A stretch of 64,000 nucleotides of DNA, from contig NZ_JAATEJ010000005.1 in assembly GCF_012034175.1 (NCBI RefSeq), positions 186,001 to 250,000 on the forward strand. Reading direction: 5' to 3'. The notes beneath the pieces were generated by a model. It worked only from the letters and a program-made list of their open reading frames with translations. It searched no databases and was not told the origin of the DNA. A program made the translations under genes and the position numbers. Of this stretch, positions 57,817-64,000 are shown piece by piece (position 1 is the stretch's first letter; the number at the start of each line of letters is the position of its first letter). Source of the stretch: Actinacidiphila epipremni. Its GTDB lineage: Bacteria > Actinomycetota > Actinomycetes > Streptomycetales > Streptomycetaceae.

Positions 57817-60221
57817 CCGGCACCGTGGCCGAAGAGACAAAGTCCGCTACTCCCCCGTGGAGGAACACCACCCTCGCCCCGGAAGACCGGGCCGACGCGC
57901 TGATCGCCGCGATGACCCTGCAGGAAAAGGTCGCGCAGCTGTTCGGCATCTGGGTGGGTGCGTCCGACGAAGGCGGCGAGGTCGCCCCGTACCAGCACGA
58001 GATGGAGGAACCGGTCACCCTGGAGAGCCTGCTGCCGCAGGGTCTCGGCCAGCTGACCCGGTCGTACGGCACCGCGCCGGTCGACCCCGCGCTCGGCGCG
58101 CTGTCGCTGCTGCGCACCCAGCGCTCCATCGCCGCGGCGAACCGGTTCGGCATACCCGCGCTCGCGCACGAGGAGTGCCTGGCCGGCTTCTCGACCTGGG
58201 GGGCCACCGCCTACCCGGTGCCGCTGTCGTGGGGCGCCGGGTTTGACCCGGAGCTGGTACGCGCCATGGCGGCCCGGATCGGGCAGGACATGCGCGCCGT
58301 CGGCGTCCACCAGGGCCTGGCCCCGGTGCTCGACGTGGTGCGCGACGCCCGCTGGGGCCGGGTGGAGGAGACGATCGGCGAGGACCCGTATCTCATCGGC
58401 ACCGTCGCCACCGCCTACGTCCAGGGCCTGGAGTCCGCGGGCATCGTGGCGACGCTCAAGCACTTCGTGGGCTACTCCGCCTCGCGCGCCGGGCGCAACC
58501 TCGCTCCGGTGTCGATGGGCGCCCGGGAGCGCGCCGACATCATGCTGGCACCGTTCGAGATGGCGATCCGCGAGGGCGGCGTCCGCTCGGTCATGCACGC
58601 CTACACCGACACCGACGGCCTTCCCTCGGCCGCCGACGCCGAGCTGCTGACCGGGCTGCTGCGCGAGACCTGGGGCTTTACCGGCACCGTCGTCGCCGAC
58701 TACTTCGGCATCGCCTTCCTCAAGACGCTGCACGGCGTGGCCGGCACCCTCGGCGAGGCGGCCGGGGCCGCGCTGAACGCGGGCGTGGACGTCGAGCTGC
58801 CCACCGTCAAGGCGTTCGGTGAGCCGCTGCTCAAGGCGGTCGCCGACGGCCAGGTGCCCGAGGCGCACATCGACCGCGCGCTGCGCCGGGTGCTGGTGCA
58901 GAAGGTGCAGCTCGGCCTGCTGGACCCGGACTGGAACCCGGTGCCCGAGGCACTGGCGGGCCGGGACCTGGACGACACCGCGGCGCTGCGCGGCACGGTC
59001 GACCTGGACTCGGCGCAGAACCGGGAGATCGCCCGCAGGATCGCCGAGCAGGGCGTGGTGCTGCTGCGCAACGAGGGCGGCACGCTGCCGCTGGGCCGCC
59101 CGGCCAGGATCGCGGTCATCGGCCCCAACGCCGAGGTCCCGACCGCGGTGCTGGGCTGCTACTCCTTCCCCGTGCACGTCGGCAGCCAGCACCCGGAGGT
59201 GCCGGTCGGCATCGAACTGCCGACGCTGCGCGAGGCGCTGGCCGAGGAGTTCCCGGACAGCGAGATCGTCACCGCCCGCGGCGCGGACGTCGACACCGAC
59301 GACACCAGCGGCATCGCCGAGGCGGTGCGGGTGGCCGCCGAGGCGGACATCGTTGTCCTGGCGCTCGGCGACCGGGCCGGCCTGTTCGGCCGCGGCACCA
59401 GCGGCGAGGGCTGCGACGCCGAGTCGCTGACCCTGCCCGGCGTGCAGCAGCAGCTGCTCGACGCGGTCCTGGACGCAGGCACGCCGGTGGTCGTCACGAT
59501 GCTCGCGGGCCGGCCGTACGTGCTGGGCCGCGCGGTGGGCGAGGCGGCGGCGATCGTGCAGACGTTCTTCCCCGGCGAGGAGGGCACGCGGGCGGTCGCC
59601 GGTGTGCTGTCCGGCCGGGTCGCGCCCTCGGGCCGGCTGCCCGTCAGCATCCCCCGGCAGCCCGGCACCCAGCCGTCCACGTACCTGGTGGCGAAGCTGT
59701 CGCACGCGAGCGAGTCGTCCAACATCGACCCGACGCCCGCGTACGGCTTCGGTCACGGCCTGACGTACACCACCTTCCAGTGGACCGACCTCGACGTGCC
59801 GGACCTGCAGACCGGCACCGACGGCGAGATCCGGCTGGCCTTCACCGTCCGCAACACCGGTGAGCGGGCCGGCACCGAGGTCGTGCAGCTCTACCTGCAC
59901 GACCCGGTCGCCTCGGTGGTGCAGCCGGTGCAGCGGCTGATCGGCTACCGCCGGGTGGACCTGGAACCGGGGCGGTCGGCCCGGGTCGAGGTCGCCGTGC
60001 CCGCGGACCTGGCGTCCTTCACCGGGCGCGACGGCCGCCGCATCGTGGAGCCCGGCGAGCTGGAGCTGCGGCTCGGCGCGTCCTCCACGGACCTGCGGCT
60101 GACGGTGATCGCGACGCTCACCGGCCAGGTGCGCGAGCTCGACCACACCCGCCGGCTGCACGCGACGTTCACCACGTCGCAGGAGCAGGAGCCCGAGCCC
60201 GAGCCGGTGCCGGTCGGCTGA
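57813..60221 (+). CDS. bxlA: GH3 beta-xylosidase/beta-glucosidase (BxlA-like)
   Basis: 802-residue cytosolic glycoside hydrolase family 3 enzyme without a signal peptide. The TIM-barrel domain has LAPVLDVVRDARWGRVEETIGEDP and KHFVGYSASRAGRN, the nucleophile Asp in TGTVVADYFGI, then the alpha/beta sandwich (LLRNEGGTLPL, LALGDRAGLFGRGTSGEG) and a C-terminal fibronectin-III-like domain (YGFGHGLTYTTF, VRNTGERAGTEVVQLYL). The domain order and the operon match beta-xylosidase BxlA, which would cleave imported xylobiose; beta-glucosidase activity cannot be excluded. It ends in a Glu/Pro repeat tail. Confidence 0.85.
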   Translation: MTGTVAEETKSATPPWRNTTLAPEDRADALIAAMTLQEKVAQLFGIWVGASDEGGEVAPYQHEMEEPVTLESLLPQGLGQLTRSYGTAPVDPALGALSLLRTQRSIAAANRFGIPALAHEECLAGFSTWGATAYPVPLSWGAGFDPELVRAMAARIGQDMRAVGVHQGLAPVLDVVRDARWGRVEETIGEDPYLIGTVATAYVQGLESAGIVATLKHFVGYSASRAGRNLAPVSMGARERADIMLAPFEMAIREGGVRSVMHAYTDTDGLPSAADAELLTGLLRETWGFTGTVVADYFGIAFLKTLHGVAGTLGEAAGAALNAGVDVELPTVKAFGEPLLKAVADGQVPEAHIDRALRRVLVQKVQLGLLDPDWNPVPEALAGRDLDDTAALRGTVDLDSAQNREIARRIAEQGVVLLRNEGGTLPLGRPARIAVIGPNAEVPTAVLGCYSFPVHVGSQHPEVPVGIELPTLREALAEEFPDSEIVTARGADVDTDDTSGIAEAVRVAAEADIVVLALGDRAGLFGRGTSGEGCDAESLTLPGVQQQLLDAVLDAGTPVVVTMLAGRPYVLGRAVGEAAAIVQTFFPGEEGTRAVAGVLSGRVAPSGRLPVSIPRQPGTQPSTYLVAKLSHASESSNIDPTPAYGFGHGLTYTTFQWTDLDVPDLQTGTDGEIRLAFTVRNTGERAGTEVVQLYLHDPVASVVQPVQRLIGYRRVDLEPGRSARVEVAVPADLASFTGRDGRRIVEPGELELRLGASSTDLRLTVIATLTGQVRELDHTRRLHATFTTSQEQEPEPEPVPVG

Positions 60222-60242
60222 CCGGCGGGGCGGGAGCAGGCA

Positions 60243-60283
60243 GCGGCGGCGGACGGCCCGGGTGGCGGGCCGTCCGCCGCCGC
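60243..60283 (+). terminator. Strong terminator after the bxl-like operon
   Basis: The arms GCGGCGGCGGACGGCCCG (60243-60260) and CGGGCCGTCCGCCGCCGC (60266-60283) form a perfect 18-bp stem with a 5-base loop, 21 bases after the GH3 stop and before the convergent hydroxylase gene. It can act in both directions. Confidence 0.85.
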
Positions 60284-60299
60284 GCTTCTTCTCCGGCGG

Positions 60300-62297
60300 T
60301 CAGGTCAGGCAGAGCACCTGGCGCAGCACGTCGGTCAGTTCGGCCTCGGGGTCGCGGTGGGCGCCGGTGGCGCGCCAGGCGACGAAGCCGTCGGGGCGTA
60401 CCAGCACCGCGCCGTCCCGGCCCGCGCTGTGGGCCGCGGCCCAGTCCGCGCCCGGCTCGGTGACGAGGTCGGCGCCGCCTTCCGCGCCCAGCCGGTAGCG
60501 GTCCAGCGGCACGCCGAGCCGCCGGGCGGCGCGCCCGCCCGCCTCGTGCCAGGCGGCGCCGCCGTCGACGCCGGTGAGCAGCACGAACCGCCGCTCGTAC
60601 AGGTCGAGGGTGGACACCCGCTCACCGCGCCGGGTCACCCACAGGTGCGGGGCGCGCGTGCCCGGGTCGCCGACCCAGAGCCGCGGCCCGGCGCCGCCGG
60701 GTCCGGCGGGCCGCTGCGGTGCGGGCCCGCCGCGGTCCTCGGCCGTGCTGCCGCGCGCGGCGACGCCCTGCGGGGCCGGTGAGTGCTGCGCGGCCGGTGC
60801 GCCCTGGCTCCCGGCGGCATCCTGCGGGGCCGGGGCCTGCGGGGCCGCGCCGGGCCGCGCGGTGCCGGGCAGGGCCGGGCCGCCCGGCTGCGGCGGGGTG
60901 GGGCCGGGGGCGCCCGGGGTGCCGGGGAGGTGCGGGGCGACCGGGCCGCCGGTGTTGCCGGGGCCCGCGGGCGGGGCCGGGGGCCGCGGGACGACGGGGC
61001 GGTCGGGGTCGACGCCGACGACCGCGCCCGCGGGGTAGCGGTAGCCGAGCGCCACGGTCAGCACCCCGCTCTGCCGGCCGCCGCCGGTGGGCAGCGCGTC
61101 GTAGCCGGGGTGGCTGTGCTCGGCGGAGCGCTCGGAGGCGCGGGCGCTGGTGGCCACCGCGACCGGCCGCCGCTCGGCGCCGTAGGTGTCCAGCAGCCCC
61201 GGTCCCGCCCAGCCGTCGAGCACCGCGGCGAGCTTCCAGGCCAGGTTGTGCGCGTCCTGGATGCCGGTGTTGGAGCCGAACGCGCCGGTGGGCGACATCT
61301 CGTGGGCGGAGTCGCCGGCGAGCAGCACCCGGCCCTCGACGTAGTGCTCGGCCACCCGTTCGGCGGCGTGCCAGGGGGCCTTTCCGGTGATCTCGATCTC
61401 CAGGCCCGGCACGCCGACCGCGGTGCGGATGTGCGCGGCGCACCGCTCGTCGGTGAACGCCTCCAGCGGTTCGCCGCGTTCGGGGTGCCACGGCAGGTGG
61501 AAGACCCACTCCGCCTCGTTGTCGACCGGCAGCAGCGCCCCGTCGGCGTCGGGGTTGGTGAGGTAGCAGGCGATGAAGTGCCGGTCCCCGACGACCTCGG
61601 CGAGCCGCTTGGCCCGGAAGGTGACGCTGACGTTGTGGAACAGCTCGCCCGCGCCGGTCTGGCCGATCCCGAGGGCGTGCCGGACCGGGCTTCGCGGCCC
61701 GTCGGCGGCGACCAGGTAGTCGGCCCGCACGGTGCGGGTGCGCCCCGACTCGCGGTCCAGCAGCTCGGCGGTCACCCCGCCGGAGTCCTGCCGGAAGGAC
61801 GTCAGCTCGGTGCCGAAGCGGATGTCGCCGCCGAGCGCCCGGGCGTGCTCCAGCAGCACCGGCTCCAGGTCGTTCTGGCTGCACAGGCACCACCCGGTCG
61901 GGCTGCAGGCGGCCAGGCCGCCGCCGGGGTCGATCTCGCGGAACAGCCAGCGCTGGTTGTCGCCGGTGAGCGACTCGGCCTGCAGGATGCCGTGGTTGCG
62001 GGCCAGCACCGCGGCGGCCCGCCGGATCGCCGGCTCGACGCCCGCGGTCCTGAACAGCTCCATGGTGCGCACGTTGTTGCCGCGCCCGCGCGGGTGGTGC
62101 GAGGTCGCGGCGTGCTTCTCGACCAGCAGGTGGCGTACGCCGAGCCGGCCGAGGAAGAGCGAGGCGGACAGCCCCACCAGGGAACCGCCGACGACCAGGA
62201 CCGGCACGCGGTCGGTGGCCCGGGCATCGGCGGGGGCAGCGGTGGGGGCGGGGGTACCGGCGGGAGCGCCGGCCGGGTCGTGGGGCGTCGGTTGCAT
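60300..62297 (-). CDS. FAD-dependent aromatic polyketide hydroxylase (WhiE-ORFVIII-like)
   Basis: 665-residue flavoprotein monooxygenase. VLVVGGSLVGLSASLFLGRL is the FAD Rossmann motif, RGRGNNVRTMELFRTAGVE follows, YLVAADGPRSPVRHALGI is the DG motif and LLAGDSAHEMSPTGAFGSNT the GD motif. The C-terminal ~129 residues form the thioredoxin-like domain of this class. Residues ~433-536 are a 100-residue Pro/Gly/Ala/Gln low-complexity linker, longer than expected. It is divergent from a SchA/CurD gene and cupin gene, as ORFVIII is in whiE spore-pigment clusters. CAGGAG lies 6 bases before the ATG. Confidence 0.83.
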   Translation of the reverse strand: MQPTPHDPAGAPAGTPAPTAAPADARATDRVPVLVVGGSLVGLSASLFLGRLGVRHLLVEKHAATSHHPRGRGNNVRTMELFRTAGVEPAIRRAAAVLARNHGILQAESLTGDNQRWLFREIDPGGGLAACSPTGWCLCSQNDLEPVLLEHARALGGDIRFGTELTSFRQDSGGVTAELLDRESGRTRTVRADYLVAADGPRSPVRHALGIGQTGAGELFHNVSVTFRAKRLAEVVGDRHFIACYLTNPDADGALLPVDNEAEWVFHLPWHPERGEPLEAFTDERCAAHIRTAVGVPGLEIEITGKAPWHAAERVAEHYVEGRVLLAGDSAHEMSPTGAFGSNTGIQDAHNLAWKLAAVLDGWAGPGLLDTYGAERRPVAVATSARASERSAEHSHPGYDALPTGGGRQSGVLTVALGYRYPAGAVVGVDPDRPVVPRPPAPPAGPGNTGGPVAPHLPGTPGAPGPTPPQPGGPALPGTARPGAAPQAPAPQDAAGSQGAPAAQHSPAPQGVAARGSTAEDRGGPAPQRPAGPGGAGPRLWVGDPGTRAPHLWVTRRGERVSTLDLYERRFVLLTGVDGGAAWHEAGGRAARRLGVPLDRYRLGAEGGADLVTEPGADWAAAHSAGRDGAVLVRPDGFVAWRATGAHRDPEAELTDVLRQVLCLT

Positions 62298-62474
62298 GTG
62301 TTGCTCCTGCCTGTACGGGCGCGGGGCGCGGCGGGGCGCCGCCGGTTCGCGGGGCCCGCGCCGCCTTCGGCGCGGGCCCGGGGCCCGGCACGCCGTCGTC
62401 CGGTCCCGCCTTCCTCCTTTGCCCGGACGGGCCCCTCGTGCCGGTGCGGCGGCGGCGCATTCGCCCGCATGGAC

Positions 62475-62539
62475 CGCAGATCTCGCGTCGTTGGCGGCAT
62501 CGACGGACGATCAACGCAGATCGGGATCCCTCGCAGATC
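62475..62539. repeat. Three direct CGCAGATC repeats in the divergent whiE-like promoter region
   Basis: Exact copies of CGCAGATC at 62475-62482, 62515-62522 and 62532-62539 lie upstream of the SchA/CurD gene in a 278-base divergent gap. Such spaced direct repeats suggest binding sites for a developmental regulator. No clear sigma-70 promoter was found nearby, consistent with use of a sporulation-specific sigma factor. Confidence 0.55.
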
Positions 62540-62575
62540 CGGCAGCCGACGCCGAAGCCGAAGGAGAAACGCAAG

Positions 62576-63694
62576 ATGACGACCCTGTCCGAAGAGCCGG
62601 GGACGGCGGGCACCGCGACCGCGCCGCAGACGTCGCCGCTGCGGGTGGTGCTGCTGCTGGACGTCAAGCGGGGCGCGCAGCAGCGCTTCCTGGACGCCTA
62701 CCAGCTGCTGCGCGACCAGGTCGCCTCCGTGCCCGGGCACGTCAGCGACCAGCTGTGCCAGTCCATCGAGGACCCCTCGCAGTGGCTGATCACCAGCGAG
62801 TGGGAGAGCGCCGAGCCGTTCCTGGCGTGGGTGGACAGCCCCGAGCACCGGGAGATGGTCAAGCCGATGCACGAGTGCGTCAACGACACCCGCTCGCTGC
62901 GCTTCGACGTGCTGCGCGAGACGTCCGCGGCCGGGCACACCGGCAGCCGGGCGCCGCGTCCCGAGCGGGCCGGCGACGGCCGCATCCGGCACGCGATCAC
63001 CTTCACCGTCCGCCCGGGCAGCGAGGAGCACGTCGCCAAGCTGCTGAGCGAGTACGCCTCGCCGGCCGCCCGGGTCGACTCGGCCACCCGGCTGTGCAGG
63101 ACGACGCTGTTCATGCACGGCAACCGGGTGGTGCGCGCGGTCGAGGTGCGCGGCAACCTGGCGGCGGCGCTGCGGCACGTGGCGCAGCAGCCGGAGGTGC
63201 GGGCGGTCGAGGAGGCCATCAACCCGTACCTGGAGGAGGAGCGCGACCTGAACGACCCGGAGGCGGCGCGGGCGTTCTTCAGCCGGGCCTCGCTGCCGGC
63301 GGTGCACGAGGCGGTCGCCGAGGCCGAGCGGCACGGGCAGCCGCGGCGCTACGCGCTGCGCTACCCGGTGCGCGCGGGCAGCGGCGCGGCTGCCGCCCGG
63401 GTGCTGGCCAGGTCCGACGAGCTGGCGGCGGCCGACCCGACGGGGCCGCTGGTGCGCAGCACGGTCTTCCAGCGCGACGACGTCGTGGTGCGGGTGATCG
63501 ACCTGGCAGCGCCCGCCGACCAGGACCTGGCGCTGACCACCGGCACCGCCGACCGCGACCTGGCCGCCGAGCTCGGCCGGCTGCTCGAACTGCCCGGCGC
63601 CGAGCGGGACCTGGCCACCGACCGGGGCCGCGGCGAACTGCTCGCGCACTGCGAGATGACCCCGATCACCGACCGCCACGCGCAGGACTCCTGA
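62576..63694 (+). CDS. SchA/CurD-like polyketide biosynthesis protein (WhiE-ORFI-like)
   Basis: 372-residue protein built of repeated ferredoxin-like (antibiotic-biosynthesis-monooxygenase-like) modules: LRVVLLLDVKRGAQQRFLDA, WLITSEWESAEPFLAWVDSP, then HAITFTVRPGSEEHVAKLLS and RYALRYPVRAGSGAAAARVL. SchA/CurD proteins are encoded at the start of spore-pigment type II polyketide clusters; their exact role is unknown. GAAGGAG precedes the ATG by 9 bases, and a much longer upstream frame is rejected. Confidence 0.83.
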   Translation: MTTLSEEPGTAGTATAPQTSPLRVVLLLDVKRGAQQRFLDAYQLLRDQVASVPGHVSDQLCQSIEDPSQWLITSEWESAEPFLAWVDSPEHREMVKPMHECVNDTRSLRFDVLRETSAAGHTGSRAPRPERAGDGRIRHAITFTVRPGSEEHVAKLLSEYASPAARVDSATRLCRTTLFMHGNRVVRAVEVRGNLAAALRHVAQQPEVRAVEEAINPYLEEERDLNDPEAARAFFSRASLPAVHEAVAEAERHGQPRRYALRYPVRAGSGAAAARVLARSDELAAADPTGPLVRSTVFQRDDVVVRVIDLAAPADQDLALTTGTADRDLAAELGRLLELPGAERDLATDRGRGELLAHCEMTPITDRHAQDS

Positions 63695-63791
63695 GCCGCT
63701 CCCGAGCCCCTTCCCGTCCTTCCCGCAGGCCGCGTCACGGCCGCGGAACCCCCGCGGCCACCCGCTGTGATTCCCCCAGGAGGCACCCGAC

Positions 63792-64000
63792 ATGACCGCT
63801 CAGCCCCCACGGATCGTGCACGTCGACGACATCGAGCCCAACCGGCGCCGCGGTGGTGATCTGCGCGCCATGCTCACCCCGACCGTCAGCGGGTCGACCA
63901 GCGGGTTCATGGGCGTGGCGATCATGCAGCGCGGCGAGCGGATCGCCGAGCACTACCACCCCTACTCCGAGGAGTTCGTGTTCGTCGTCAGCGGCGAGCT
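63792..64000 (+). CDS. Cupin-domain protein (WhiE-ORFII/SchB/CurC-like), cut by window end
   Basis: Only the first ~69 residues are visible. [20 protein letters not shown] followed by FVFVVSGEL is the first cupin metal-binding motif (HxH...E). AGGAGG lies 8 bases before the ATG. In whiE-type clusters the second gene is such a cupin, placed before the ketosynthase genes, so the minimal polyketide synthase probably lies just beyond the window. Confidence 0.8.
   Translation, partial: MTAQPPRIVHVDDIEPNRRRGGDLRAMLTPTVSGSTSGFMGVAIMQRGERIAEHYHPYSEEFVFVVSGE

Overview
The window is chromosomal DNA of very high G+C with extreme third-position GC bias, GTG starts, GTGA/ATGA stop-start overlaps and leaderless promoters. 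Together with the gene content (ATPase-less sugar ABC importers, a clpP3/clpP4-popR locus, the edge of a whiE-type spore-pigment cluster) this indicates a Streptomyces or close Streptomycetaceae relative. No tRNA, rRNA, CRISPR array or prophage was seen; the only mobile element recognised is a 229-bp MITE.

Layout. (1) 0.3-2.7 kb: a DGPF/YCII protein with its ECF42 sigma factor and an ECF42-type promoter, then an unknown gene. (2) 2.7-8.1 kb: a YunG-like gene, an FMN-dependent 2-hydroxy-acid oxidase, a GntR/FCD regulator with a translationally coupled small protein, and a divergent NanT-like transporter plus class I aldolase with a palindromic operator between them. (3) 8.2-23.5 kb: a long operon-like run: LacI regulator, ABC importer, four different ADP-ribosylglycohydrolase-fold proteins, ribokinase, class III CoA-transferase, CitE-like lyase, hot-dog thioesterase and 6-phosphogluconate dehydrogenase. 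This is the best candidate for an undescribed system, probably uptake and cleavage of ribosides. (4) 23.5-31.4 kb: ROK repressor, ABC importer and GH38 alpha-mannosidase. (5) 31.4-34.5 kb: an ABC importer of unknown substrate. (6) 34.6-36.8 kb: a DMT transporter and an SDR gene behind a MerR-type promoter. (7) 36.9-41.1 kb: a cytosolic signalling operon (receiver/thioredoxin-reductase-like fusion, cyclic-nucleotide-binding-domain histidine kinase, UBP zinc finger) and a GPP34 protein.

(8) 41.2-43.0 kb: popR-like regulator convergent with clpP3-clpP4; the second ClpP has lost its catalytic histidine. (9) 43.1-48.6 kb: organosulfur locus with a LysR regulator, a Cys-Cys leader peptide, SfnG, an FMN reductase, SfnB and SsuD. 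(10) 48.7-53.5 kb: NmrA-like protein, AraC regulator, a MITE inserted exactly between two convergent stop codons, a ClC channel and a PP2C phosphatase. (11) 53.6-60.3 kb: a bxlREFGA-type xylo-oligosaccharide locus ending in a strong terminator. (12) 60.3-64 kb: divergent whiE-like genes (FAD hydroxylase, SchA/CurD protein, cupin), the last cut by the window end.

The theme is scavenging of carbon and sulfur from decaying biomass: four CUT1-type sugar importers, none with its own ATPase (a shared MsiK-like ATPase is presumed), each linked to its own regulator or hydrolase, next to stress-proteolysis and sporulation genes. Functions are read from sequence motifs and remembered family knowledge; no searches were run.
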